Assembly: GCA_964017155.1 (NCBI GenBank)
Contig: OZ024862.1
Coordinates: 27,730,158 to 27,794,157 of the forward strand
DNA from: Oasisia sp. SBJ-2009
Taxonomy: Eukaryota > Annelida > Polychaeta > Sabellida > Siboglinidae
DNA: 64,000 nt
Direction of reading: 5' to 3'
In this document: positions 36,486-47,341 of the stretch, piece by piece
How positions within the stretch are numbered: position 1 is the first letter of the stretch
Layout of the letters: each line of letters begins with the position of its first letter
Notes under the pieces: model-generated
Told to the model about the DNA's origin: nothing
The model's database searches: none
The model's input: only the letters and a program-made list of their open reading frames with translations
Translations under genes and position numbers: made by a program

Positions 36486-36745
36486 GGGCGATAGGGTGAC
36501 TCACAGATAGGGTGAGAGTGAGATAGGGTGTGGGTGAGATAGGGTGAGTGAGATAGGGTGAGAGTGAGATAGGGTGAGTGAAATAGGATGAGAGTGAGAT
36601 AGGGTGTGAGTGAGATAGGATGAGTGAGATAGGGTGTCCAGGCAATAGGATGTCTGGGGGAATAGGGTGACAAGCTGATAGGATGTCTTGACAATAGAGT
36701 GACAGGCTGATGGGGTGCCTGGCAAAAGGGTGACATGGTGATAGG
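36486..36745. repeat. GATAGGGTGAG-type degenerate minisatellite
   Basis: Variable units built on GATAGGGTGAGTGA or GATAGGGTGTC fill the intron next to the acceptor of exon 36347-36475. Confidence 0.85.
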
Positions 36746-36764
36746 GTGTCTGGGCTATTTGCCA

Positions 36765-36940
36765 ATGTAAAATCCCCCATTGCTTCAAAAAGTCAACTAT
36801 CATTCCTGTTCCCAAAAATTCTACAGTCTCTTGTTGAAATGCTTGGTTCTCCAGTTTTTAATTCAATTATCGACCCATTGCTTGACCGATTTCGGTTTGC
36901 ATATCGTGAAAATAGATCTGTCAATGATGCTGTCTGACAA
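36765..36940 (+). mobile_element. LINE reverse-transcriptase fragment abutting minisatellites
   Basis: Frames read SQLSFLFPKI and DPLLDRFRFAYRENRSVNDA. The latter corresponds to the LINE RT motif LxPxQFAYRxxRSxxDA. It has frame changes and ends exactly where the 30-bp array begins, so it is a remnant truncated at or captured by the array. Confidence 0.55.
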
Positions 36941-37535
36941 CAGCAGTGATGACAACAAAGTAAGAGATAACAGCAGTGATGACAACAACGTAAGAGACAA
37001 CAGCAGTGATGACAACAACGTAAGAGACAACAGCAGTGATGACAACAACGTAAGAGACAACAGCAGTGATGACAACAACTTGAGAGACAACAGCAGTGAT
37101 GACAACAACTTGAGAGACAACAGCAGTGATGACAACAACTTGAGAGACAACACCAGTGATGACAACAACTTGAGAGACAACAGCAGTGATGACAACAACG
37201 TAAGAGACAACAGCAGTGATGACAACAACGTAAGAGACAACAGCAGTGATGACAACAACGTAAGAGACAACAGCAGTGATGACAACAACGTAAGAGACAA
37301 CAGCAGTGATGACAACAACGTAAGAGACAACAGCAGTGATGACAACAACTTGAGAGACAACACCAGTGATGACAACAACGTAAGAGACAAGAGCAGTGAT
37401 GACAACAACTTGAGAGACAACAGCAGTGATGACAACAACGTAAGAGACAACAGCAGTGATGACAACAACTTGAGAGACAACAGCAGTGACGACAACAAAG
37501 TAAGAGACAACAGCAGTGATGACAACAACGTGTGT
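36936..37535. repeat. 30-bp minisatellite, 20 copies
   Basis: The unit is GACAACAGCAGTGATGACAA plus CAACGTAAGA, with an ACTTGAGA variant. The plus frame would be a DNSSDDNNVR decapeptide repeat. The length is divisible by three, so all frames without a stop stay open. Confidence 0.95.
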
Positions 37536-37552
37536 ATGAGTGTGTGTGTGTG

Positions 37553-38655
37553 GCACCACTCTACCCATTGGCACCACTCTACCCACTGGCACCACTCTTC
37601 CCACTGGCACCGCTCTACCCACTGGCACCGCTCTATCCACTGGCACCGCTCTATGCACCGGCACCGCTCTCTATCCACCGGCACCGCTCTACCCACCGGC
37701 ACCGCTCTACCCACCGGCACCGCTCTACCCACCGGCACCACTCTACCCACCGGCACCGCTCCACCCAGCGGCACCGCTCTACCCACCAGCACCACTCTAC
37801 CCACCGGCACCACTCTACCCACCGGCACCGCTCTACCCACCGGCACCAGTCTACCCACCGGCACCACTCTACCCACCAGCACTGCTCCACCCAGTGGCAC
37901 CGTTCTACCCACCGGCACCACTCTACCCACTGGCACCACTCTACCCACGAGCACCGCTCTACCCACCGGCACCGCTCTACCCACCTGCATCGCTCTACCC
38001 ACCGGCACCGTTCTACCCACTGGCACCGCTCTACCCACTGGCACCGCTCTACCCACTGGCACCGCTCTGCCCACTGGCACCGCACTACCCACTGGTACCG
38101 CACTGCCCACCGGCACCGCACTACCCACTGGCACCGCTCTGCCCACTGGCACTGCACTGCCCACCGGCACCGCACTACCCACTGGCACCGCACTACCCAC
38201 TGGCACCGCTCTGCCCACCGGCACCGCTCTACCCACCGGCACCGCTCTACCCACCTGCATCGCTCTACCCACCGGCACCGTTCTACCCACTGGCACCGCT
38301 CTACCCACTGGCACCGCTCTACCCACTGGCACCGCTCTGCCCACTGGCACCGCACTACCCACTGGTACCGCACTGCCCACCGGCACCGCACTACCCACTG
38401 GCACCGCTCTGCCCACTGGCACTGCACTGCCCACCGGCACCGCACTACCCACTGGCACCGCACTACCCACTGGCACCGCTCTGCCCACCGGCACCGCACT
38501 ACCCACTGGCACCGCACTACCCACTGGCACCGCTCTGCCCACCGGCACCGCTCTACCCACTGGCACCGTTCTACCCACTGGCACCGCTCTACCTACTGGC
38601 ACCGCTCTACCCACCGGCACCACTCTACCCACCGGCACCGCTCTACCCGCTGGCT
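37553..38655. repeat. 18-bp minisatellite, about 61 copies, with 270-bp higher-order repeat
   Basis: The unit is CACCGGCACCGCTCTACC with C/T and G/A variants. A variant block starting CCACCTGCATCGCTC occurs at 37,981 and again at 38,251, giving a 270-bp (15-unit) higher-order period. The array lies in the intron after exon 38682-38822. Confidence 0.95.
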
Positions 38656-38681
38656 TGGTGTAGGAATAAGACGTAACATAC

Positions 38682-38822
38682 CCGCCGCACTATTTCCAAG
38701 TGTTCTGCTCTCAGATAGTTGAGTTCGTCTCCGAGCCGATTGGCTCTGCTGTAGTGCGCCTGGGCGATGCCTTCAAGGTCTGCAATCTCAGCAGCCGACT
38801 TCTCTCTAATCTGACGAACCTC
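38682..38822 (-). CDS. Coiled-coil gene exon, 47 codons
   Basis: An acceptor TTTACTCACCAG and donor CGG|GTATGT bound 141 bases, phase 0-0, reading EVRQIREKSAAEIADLEGIA, QAHYSRANRLGDELNYLRAE and HLEIVRR. The helix is amphipathic and may be the most recognisable part for a homology search. Confidence 0.82.
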
Positions 38823-39185
38823 CTGGTGAGTAAACAATGAATTACAAAGGTGGACCATTCAGCAGTGATTATTATAAAGTAATCTAATAATTGCCTAGCG
38901 CGTAAAAGACCCGCAGTTAAATTGGTTCACGGTGTTACGAGGCAGCACTGTAAAAGCAATTATTTTTCATTCCATTCTTTATCAAAAGAAACATAACTTA
39001 AAACATTGTATATTCTCACCTGTAAATCTTGCGCGTTTGTTTATATTTAAATACTAAAGGAGAATTTGTGTGAGCCGTCTCAGATATCATTTTGTAAGTT
39101 GCTCATTAGTTTTCTACAGTTGACCAGCTACACGACAAATTCAGACAGCTTCTAATAATCATTTATTATATGAAAAAGCTGGGTA

Positions 39186-39636
39186 CAAACTTGTCTCTAT
39201 ACTACACTATCTACAAACGTGTTTAGAAGACATGTCTCAGTGTCAGTCTCACCTGGTCTCTATACTACACTATCTACAAACGTGTTTAGAAGACATGTCT
39301 CAGTCTCAGTCTCACCTGGTCTCTATACTACACTATCTACAAACGTGTTTAGAAGACATGTCTCAGTGTCAGTCTCACCTGGTCTCTATACTACACTATC
39401 TACAAACGTGTTTAGAAGACATGTCTCAGTCTCAGTCTCACCTGGTCTCTATACTACACTATCTACAAACGTGTTTAGAAGACATGTCTCAGTCTCAGTC
39501 ACACCTGGTCTCTATACTACACTATCTACAAATGTGTTTAGAAGACATGTCTCAGTCTCAGTCTCACCTGGTCTCTATACTACACTATCTACAAACGTGT
39601 TTAGAAGACATGGCTCTGTCTCAGTGTCAGTCTCAC
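39186..39636. repeat. 63-bp minisatellite carrying repeated splice donors
   Basis: About seven units. In minus sense each contains GAGACCAG|GTGAGACTGA, identical to the end of exon 39637-39720 and its donor, followed by CATGTCTTCTAAACACGTTT. The array starts exactly at that exon's donor. Confidence 0.93.
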
Positions 39637-39720
39637 CTGGTCTCTGTCCTCCAGGTTGTGTCTGAGACTTGTCACTTCATCCTCCAGTTGCTGTATCCTC
39701 AGAGCCCTGTCAGACGACTC
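39637..39720 (-). CDS. Coiled-coil gene exon, 28 codons
   Basis: An acceptor TGTGTCCAG and donor CAG|GTGAGA bound 84 bases, phase 0-0, reading ESSDRALRIQQLEDEVTSLR then HNLEDRDQ. The donor has about six downstream duplicates in the adjoining array. Confidence 0.8.
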
Positions 39721-39789
39721 CTGGACACACAACATTACGTGTTACACAGACAGCAGGGGCAGACTGGCAGGACCAGTGTGACACCGACA

Positions 39790-40165
39790 CCATGAGTATC
39801 ATGACGTCATGATGCCATGAGTATCATGGTATCATGTGACACTGATGTCATGAGTATCATGGCGTCATGTGACACTGATGTCATGAGTACCATGGCATCA
39901 TGATGCCATGAGTATCAATGCGTCATGTGACACTGATGCCATGAGTATCATGGCATCATGTGACACTGATTACATGAGTATCATGGTGTCATGTGACACT
40001 GATGACATGAGTGTCATGGCATCATGTGACACTGACGCCATGAGTATCATGGCGTCAGGTAACACTAATGTCATGAATATCATGGTGTCATGTGACACTG
40101 ACACCATGAGTATCATGGCGTTATGTGACACCAACATCATGAGTATCATGGCATCACGCACAGTG
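39790..40165. repeat. 33-bp minisatellite
   Basis: The unit is CATGAGTATCATGGCGTCAT then GTGACACTGATGC, about 11 copies, divisible by three, so open frames such as MSIMASCDTD are artefacts. Confidence 0.92.
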
Positions 40166-40169
40166 TTTC

Positions 40170-40600
40170 TTAACCCATGGTAAATTCTGTGTTAGCAAAT
40201 GTAGTTTTCTTAATAAATTAAAATTACTTTGGCACATATGCAGATACTGTGTGAAGCTGATTGATCAAAATGTTGTGTTTCACATCCTTGTTTCAAAAGT
40301 AAGGTAATTTCTTACAAAACAACCAAATGTTGGATCCTTGAACAATTTGTTCCACAAATAAAATGTAATTTAAGATATTCCTGTCAAACAAAATATACAC
40401 CCAAAATTGTCCTCAGTGTTGCTTTTTATTTTAGTAAAATTGTATTCTTGAGTTGTATAGTTGCCCATAATAAGTGTATATCACATTGTAGTCTAGTCTA
40501 GGACATATTCGCATTAGTACGCTTTCCTAATGCATTAGAAACAGCTTCCATGTTACATTGTGAAATAAAGTTACTCTGACTCCTACTGTCAGCTTTCAGC
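40170..40600. other. Intronic AT-rich sequence, nothing assigned
   Basis: No splice-bounded frame or repeat match was seen here. Confidence 0.45.
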
Positions 40601-40604
40601 TGAA

Positions 40605-40800
40605 TGTGTATTTGGTTACTAAGCAGTCAACGTTTTGTTACCATGGAGACCTAAACTAATGTATTTGGTTACCAAGCAGTCAACGCATGGAGACCTGATC
40701 TAATGTCTATGGTTACTAAGCAGTCAACATTTCGTTACCATGGAGACCTGAACTAATGTATGTGGTTACTAAGCAGCCAATGTTTCATTATCATGGAAAC
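40605..40800. repeat. 52-bp tandem repeat carrying repeated splice donors
   Basis: Four diverged units. In minus sense each contains TTCAG|GTCTCCATGGTAAC-like sequence, the counterpart of the exon 40801-40892 donor CAG|GTTTCCATGATAATG, followed by ACTGCTTAGTAACC. Confidence 0.85.
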
Positions 40801-40892
40801 CTGTGTTCGTAAACTGGTGAGTTCCTCGCATGACCTTGACAAGGCTGTCATTAATTCATCCTTCTCAGCATCCCTCTTGGCAATCTCTCGCG
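40801..40892 (-). CDS. Coiled-coil gene exon, about 30 codons
   Basis: An acceptor TGTTCTCAG and a weak donor CAG|GTTTCC bound 92 bases. Entered in phase 1 it reads A-REIAKRDAEKDELMTALS then RSCEELTSLRTQ. The weak donor is followed by an array of similar donors. Confidence 0.8.
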
Positions 40893-40985
40893 CTGAGAAC
40901 ACAACAGACAAACACGTCTTTACAAGACTGTCAGTAAATAACCCAAAGTGACGATAAATGTATGAACAACCAGTCAATCTCATTG

Positions 40986-41002
40986 CCCCCCCCCCCCCCC
41001 CC
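40986..41002. repeat. Poly-C run
   Basis: About 17 consecutive C on the plus strand, a likely site of length error. Confidence 0.9.
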
Positions 41003-41260
41003 CATTAACAATTACATGGTCTAGTGACTGGAGTCTAACTGAAAAAAGAGGAAACACCTCGATATCATAAACGCAGAATGTCTGATATTCATAAATAATA
41101 AATTTTAGATATGCACCTAACCGAGAGTTGATTATGAATTTCAATGTAATCACATTAAACTGTTGTATAAAGTTAATGACTTAAATTAAATTAATTGCAT
41201 TACTGAAGTTAATAAATAAACAAGTGAATTGAATTGAACCCGCGCCTTGTGTTAACCCAC

Positions 41261-41330
41261 CAAGATTCTGGACTTTCTCGTCGAGTCCAACAAAGTTCTC
41301 CTGAGTCTTCTGTTGTCTCTCAGCCTCCAT
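41261..41330 (-). CDS. Coiled-coil gene exon, 23 codons
   Basis: An acceptor GTGTTTCAG and donor TTG|GTGGGT bound 70 bases, entered in phase 0 and left in phase 1, reading MEAERQQKTQENFVGLDEKV then QNL. The phase matches exon 40801-40892. Confidence 0.8.
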
Positions 41331-41356
41331 CTGAAACACACAGTGATGCACAGGTC

Positions 41357-41470
41357 ACGTGACATGTGGTAACACTCCACACAGTATTACTATATTGAAA
41401 TAATAGCCCCAATAAAAGCAAGCAAATAGAGCAAAATCACATATAAATTATAGAATACATAATTATCATG

Positions 41471-41550
<80 letters not shown>

Positions 41551-41570
41551 TATGTGTGCATGAGTGTGTG
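41357..41570. repeat. Dispersed 115-bp repeat plus (TG)n, copy 2
   Basis: Counterpart of 24659-24860, again fused to a TG tract with TATG interruptions. Confidence 0.8.
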
Positions 41571-41867
41571 CCTGTGTATGCATGCATGCATGCACACATG
41601 TGTGTATGTGCATGGCATCAATTACGTAAACTACCCACTGCAGTGATAACACGTGTTTGCAGGCTCTAATCACCACCTGCCTTTGTACAAGCGTGGGATA
41701 TGAGTGAGTGGTTTCCCTAGCCACCAGGGGGACACAGAGAGAGGAGTGGGGACCAGTGTCCACGCCACTAGACAGACAGGAGCCAGGGCCAGGAGAAGAC
41801 AGACAGGTTCAAAGTTCATTCTTGGCACTTCAACGAGTAATTATAATTGCACAATCTAATTTAAAAC

Positions 41868-41937
41868 CTCGTCATGAGTGAATCTTTCCAACTGATTCAT
41901 CAGACTGGACAGGTCAGTGAGGACACTTGAGGAACAT
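41868..41937 (-). CDS. Coiled-coil gene exon, 23 codons, weak splice sites
   Basis: A TG-repeat-based acceptor (TGTGTGCAG) and a poor donor GAG|GTTTTA bound 70 bases reading CSSSVLTDLSSLMNQLERFT then HDE. Exit phase 0 fits exon 41261-41330. Entry phase does not fit exon 43178-43279, so an intervening exon or a one-base error is implied. Confidence 0.5.
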
Positions 41938-41944
41938 CTGCACA

Positions 41945-42330
<386 letters not shown>

Positions 42331-42339
42331 CAGTTGAGA

Positions 42340-43170
42340 TTTACTTTACGACCTGAAAAAACTAAAAACAGACAAGTGGCACCTATTTTTAAGCCACGAC
42401 TGACACCTTTTTTGCTCTTTACTTCATTCTTTTATCCGTCGACCACCAGTCCACCCATATTTCTACCCGTCCACAACAGGTTTTACCCATCCAAATGACG
42501 GGTGAACGGGTCTCTGCATAAAGCTATGATATCAGCGTGTGTTGGTAGCACAAGGAATACGTGTGTATTAAAATCCAACGAATGTGGATGAATAAAGCGA
42601 TTAACAACATATAAGCTGAACAGAAACAAGTACACATGAAGTTAATTCAATGTGTATTTAAATATAATAATTTGGTAAACAATGTTGATGTGTTATAAAG
42701 AAAGTGTACATCTAAATGTGTCAACTAAGACGTACTGAAGTATGCTGCAGCTTGTGAAGACAGAAACAGGTTGTGAAAGACGGCATTCAAGGTGCATTCA
42801 TTTTTATGTTGTTATATATATAGAGCCACTCCACTTTTACCATTGTTCGCCAATACATGACTGTACCCAGTGAAAAATAGGTGTTTGTCCAATTGTTTCA
42901 CCAAAGTCAAATGACTTAGTTGATCAAATTACCCAGCTCACCATTAATCTGAAATGCAATAGGTTTAAAGATGAAATTTAAGAGGGATCTTTAATTATGG
43001 CATGTATCCATGCTCTTATGTGCTTCCTTGTTACACTCGATGAAAATAAACACAAATATCTGCTTTGAAAATGATTAATGATTGGAGACAATGTGAATTA
43101 CTATCGCCACTAGGGGGTGTCAAAGATTGTGGTAAATGACACGGCAGGCATGCACAGGATTAGTACGGAC
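42340..43170. other. Intron, no confident exon
   Basis: One acceptor-like site with an ATTAATGGTGAGC start lies near 42,948 but gives only a micro-exon. Otherwise AT-rich with no recognised feature. Confidence 0.4.
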
Positions 43171-43177
43171 AAGCTAC

Positions 43178-43279
43178 CTTCGCACGTTCAACATTGTCAG
43201 TAGCATAACGCAATTCACACTCTTTCGCAGCAAGTTCTCTGGATACTTGACAAAAGCTGGAGTTAACTGTCGTTAACAT
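43178..43279 (-). CDS. Coiled-coil gene exon, 34 codons
   Basis: An acceptor CTTTCAG and donor AAG|GTAGCT bound 102 bases, phase 0-0, reading MLTTVNSSFCQVSRELAAKE then CELRYATDNVERAK. The phase fits exon 44100-44173 upstream. Confidence 0.78.
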
Positions 43280-44099
43280 CTGAAAGAAGTTGGTTCGCGT
43301 CACAAAAATTAATGACTGAATCAACATCATTATCTAAACCAACCACATGACCTAGCAACCAGATCCATGAAAAAGGGCACCAGAAACGTGCAGCTATGAG
43401 ACATTCTGCTGTATATTTTGCCAACAATTTTGGCATTATAAAAACGTATATTTTACAGAAATATCTGTACGATAGTTTCAAATGTTTATCATGCAAGACA
43501 ACATTTTTTTTGTAATGACACAAAATAAGTGTTGTAACAAAAAGTTAATGTTAGGAATCAGAAATGAAGTATTCCCAGAAAAAAGTTTGTATTAGTTATG
43601 AGTGACATTAGTACTAAATGTATAGTATGCATTAGTAGTTAAACATATATTAGTGATTAGACATAATAATTGTTATTAGTAACAAATATTAGTGATGAAA
43701 CAAATTGATAAAAACGTGCAGGTTTGTTTTTTGTATGGTCAGACAACTTCTTTTCCTCCTTACATCTGGTAAGTAGCTAAAGGCCAATAGTTTGCCAACA
43801 TTTCGCCTTCAACCCATTTTTTTTATTTTTTTTAATAGTCATCAACACCAGCACAGAAACGTATGCATAATTGTATTGTGTTTTAATGCAAAACATCCAC
43901 TTTTGACAGTCAATTAAATTATTTTCTGGTAGAACAATTAATTAAGCTTATGAAAATGAACTGACGAGACATTGCTAAGATAGATTTAGTAACATTGTTA
44001 GAGTTGAGACGAACACAGCTGAATTGGTGCAAAGACGAATTAGTTGCTGTCAATATCTTATGATGTGTCAAGAGCATCTCATTGCTGGAGTCGACTTAC

Positions 44100-44173
44100 C
44101 TGCTCCAGTAGCTCCACTTGGCTCTCAGCTGCCTGTAGACTAGAGTGGAGCTCCTCCAGCTCACCAGTGTGCT
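44100..44173 (-). CDS. Coiled-coil gene exon, 24 codons
   Basis: An acceptor ACATTTCAG and consensus donor CAG|GTAAGT bound 74 bases, entered in phase 1, reading E-HTGELEELHSSLQAAESQ then VELLEQ. The phase matches exon 45335-45492. Confidence 0.82.
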
Positions 44174-44399
44174 CTGAAATGTTTCGCCACAAAAACTCAC
44201 GAGTCTGTTTGGAAATATTCGGGCTGAAATATGTTAGAAACTGTCAAAGTGACATGTCTATAATAACAATCACATCTGTAGCAAAATATATAAAATAATA
44301 CACTGTATGTATATTATGTACCAATTTGCAGATTACAATATAAAAATAATACAGTGCATAGCTACTAATATTCAATAATAATGATGGATCTCACTTAAT

Positions 44400-45168
44400 T
44401 ATTTTTACAATATCAGTGACAATATATGTCACCTACACTTAGTTTTAGTGACAATATCTCACATGCACTTTGTTTTACAATATCAGTGAAGATATCTCAT
44501 CTCCAAGTGTTTCACGATATCAGTGAAGATATCTCACATACATTTAGTTTTACAATATCAGTGAAGGTATCTCACATACATTTAGTTTTACAATATCAGT
44601 GAAGATATCTCACATACATTTAGTTATACAATATCAGTGAAGGTATCTCACATACATTTAGTTATACAATATCAGTGAAGGTATCTCACATACATTTAGT
44701 TTTACAATATCAGTGAAGATATCTCACATACATTTAGTTTTACGATATCGGAGAATATATATCACATACATTTAGTTTCACAATATCAGTGAAGATATCT
44801 CACATACATTTAGTTTTACAATATCAGTGAAGGTATCTCACAAAATAATTATAGTTTTTTATATAGCGCTAATTCCCGCAAGGCGGATCGATGCGCTGCA
44901 CAAGAGATATACTAAATGTACATTAATAAATAGTAATATAAATTATATAAATTAATATAAATCATATTACTTTTTGGTTTTAAGATGCACTAGTAAACCT
45001 TTGTATGTAAATTATATAAATAAATTAAAAATAAATTATACACTGTTTTTAAGATGTATAGTACTAAAACTTGGTATGTAAATTATATAAATTAATCTGA
45101 AATTAAAACCTTTACTAAAACTCTGTATGAAAATTTATATATATATATTTATATATATATATATATAG

Positions 45169-45230
<62 letters not shown>

Positions 45231-45334
45231 TTATCTAAAACATAAACACTGATTAAAACGTGTATGACATTAAAAATAAATTCTTAAGCAATGCACATAC
45301 ATTTAGTGTTACAATATCAGTGAAGGTGTCTCAC
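44400..45334. repeat. 38-bp minisatellite with donor-like units, split by an insertion
   Basis: About 12 units (44400-44843), and one more at 45,293-45,334 touching the exon 45335-45492 donor. In minus sense each unit contains GTGAGATATCTTCACTGATA, versus the real donor GTGAGACACCTTCACTGATA. A retroposon lies between. Confidence 0.88.
44847..45290 (-). mobile_element. AT-rich retroposon inserted in the donor-derived array
   Basis: Reverse complement of 25890-26275, with TATAGCGCTAATTCCCGCAA at the 3' end, sub-repeats of about 80 bases, an expanded AT tract (45,129-45,225) and AAACATAAACACTGATTAAA. It interrupts the 38-bp array, so it is younger than the array. Confidence 0.7.
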
Positions 45335-45492
45335 CATGTACACTGGCCCTGACTGTGGTCAGGTCCCTATCCACAGCCCCCTTCCTGTCCCTCCCCTCAT
45401 CCAGGGCAGCCTCAATCTGCCGCAGCTCTCCGTCCAGACGCTCCAGCTTTAACCTTCTGCTCTTCACTCTCTCCTCAATCTGCTGCTCCGTT
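45335..45492 (-). CDS. Coiled-coil gene exon, 52 codons
   Basis: An acceptor GTTGCAG and donor ATG|GTGAGA bound 158 bases reading TEQQIEERVKSRRLKLERLD, GELRQIEAALDEGRDRKGAV and DRDLTTVRASVH. Entry needs two preceding bases. An alternative acceptor nine bases in (GGAGCAG|CAG) would give phase 0 and fit exon 47072-47275. Exit phase 1 fits the next exon. Confidence 0.8.
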
Positions 45493-45606
45493 CTGCAACC
45501 ACAGAAGAAAAGGGTTAAGAGATGTGGTTAAAATTGATCAGTATGTTCAAGTTGACTGAATCATCTCAATTTGAAGTTTCACAGTAAGTGTTAATATGAC
45601 TGAGAT

Positions 45607-46806
45607 CACCCTCGCATGCCGGGGAGATCACCCTCGCATGCCGGGGAGATCACACTCGCATGCCGGGTAGATCAGCCTCGCATGCCGGGGAGATCACACT
45701 CGCATACCAGGGAGATCACCCTCGCATGCCGGGTAGATCAGCCTCGCATGCCGGGTAGATCAGCCTCGCATGCCGGGGAGATCACCCTCGCATGCCGGGG
45801 AGATCAGCCTCGCATGCCGGGGAGATCACACTCGCATACCAGGGAGATCACCTTCGCATGCCAGGGAGATCACCCTCGCATGTTGGGGAGATCACACTCG
45901 CATACCAGGGAGATCACCTTCGCATGCCAGGGAGATCACCCTTGCATGCCGGGGAGATCAGCCTCGCATGCCGGGGAGATCACCCTCGCATGCCAGGGAG
46001 ATCAGCTTCGCATGCCGGGGAGATCACCCTCATATGTTGGGGAGATCACACTCGCATACCAGGGAGATCACCTTCGCATGCCAGGGAGATCACCCTTGCA
46101 TGCCGGGGAGATCAGCCTCGCATGCCGGGGAGATCAGCCTCGCATGCCAGGGAGATCAGCCTCGCATGCCGGGGAGATCAGCCTCACATGCCGGGGAGAT
46201 CTCCCTCGCATGCCAGGGAGATCAGCTTCGCATCCCGGGGATATCAGCCTTGCATGCCAGGGAGATCAGCCTCTCATGCCAGGGAGATCAACCTCACATG
46301 CCGAGGAGATCACCCTCGCATGATGGGGAGATCACCCTCGCATGATGGGGAGATCACCCTCGCATACCAGGGAGATCACCCTCGCATGCCGGGGAGATCA
46401 CCTTCGCATGCCGGGGAGATCACCCTCACATGCCGGGGAGATCACCATCGCATGATGACATGCATGCATCGTTGACATGCCGAGGAGATCACCCTCGCAT
46501 GATGGGGAGATCACCCTCGCATGATGGGGAGATCACCCTCGCATACCAGGGAGATCACCCTCGTATGCCGGGGAGATCACCCTCGTATGCCGGGGAGATC
46601 ACCCTCGCATATTGGGGAGATCACCCTCGCATGTCGGGGAGATCACCCTCGCATGCCGGGGAGATCACCCTCGCATGCCGGGAAGATCACCCTCGCATGC
46701 CGGGGAGATCACCCTCGCATGCCGGGGAGATCACCTTCGCATGCCGGGGAGATCACCCTCACATGCCGGGGAGATCACCATCGCATGCCAGGGAGATCAC
46801 CCTCGC
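45607..46806. repeat. 22-bp minisatellite, about 54 copies
   Basis: The unit is CCGGGGAGATCACCCTCGCA plus TG. Most units contain GCATGC and GATC palindromes. One irregular block (TGACATGCATGCATCG) lies at 46,452. Because 22 is not a multiple of three, all three plus frames are long and open with 22-residue repeats. They are artefacts. Confidence 0.95.
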
Positions 46807-47071
46807 CTCACCTTACTCGACTAAGAACAGCGAGTTATTTTTGTGCGTTGGCTTTCCCTTCCGCCCGACTGCCACTGGCCTACATCTGTTAGTTTGTCAT
46901 GACAATTGAGTCAAACAAATTATTTATTGACCACAATTAAATTCAAGACTTTTCAAGACTACTTTATAAAATTCAACGATTTCAAGGCCTTGAATTTGGT
47001 CCAATCAAATTCAAGCCTTTTCAAGACTTTCAAGGCCCCGTACGGGCCCTGCTGAAGTCACAAGACATCAC

Positions 47072-47275
47072 CTTTTCAGTTGGTGGACCTGACTGTGCAG
47101 ACCTCGGTGGGTCCTTCTCTCGCTTCAGTTTCGCAACAGCCGTCTCAGCTGTCGTCCTCTCGGCTTCAAGCTCCACCAACTTGGCTCTAGCCTGCTCCAC
47201 TTGTCGCTTCAGATGCTCCAGTTCTGTCGTCAACTCCTGGACGTCGCTCGTGTCACCCTGCAGCTCGCTGTCATC
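47072..47275 (-). CDS. Coiled-coil gene exon, 68 codons
   Basis: An acceptor TTTCACGACAG and donor AAG|GTGATG bound 204 bases, phase 0-0: DDSELQGDTSDVQELTTELE, HLKRQVEQARAKLVELEAER, TTAETAVAKLKREKD, then a proline-rich PPRSAQSGPPTEK. It is a long regular coiled coil followed by a break. Confidence 0.85.
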
Positions 47276-47341
47276 CTGTCGTGAAACACAACAACGTTTG
47301 GTCTGTATGTGATTGTTTTCCTCGTGTGTTCTCAGTGAAAT

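Noticed and set aside
36936..37535. CRISPR-like array of 30-bp repeats
   Set aside because: The units are contiguous without spacers, in an animal-type genome. It is a minisatellite.
39186..39640. 63-bp repeats as a CRISPR or regulatory tandem array
   Set aside because: No spacers. Better explained as amplification of the exon-intron junction.
45607..46909. Frames of about 160-235 codons reading HAGEITLACRGD-type repeats
   Set aside because: A 22-bp minisatellite keeps all plus frames open. Intronic to the minus-strand gene, with no start context or splice support.
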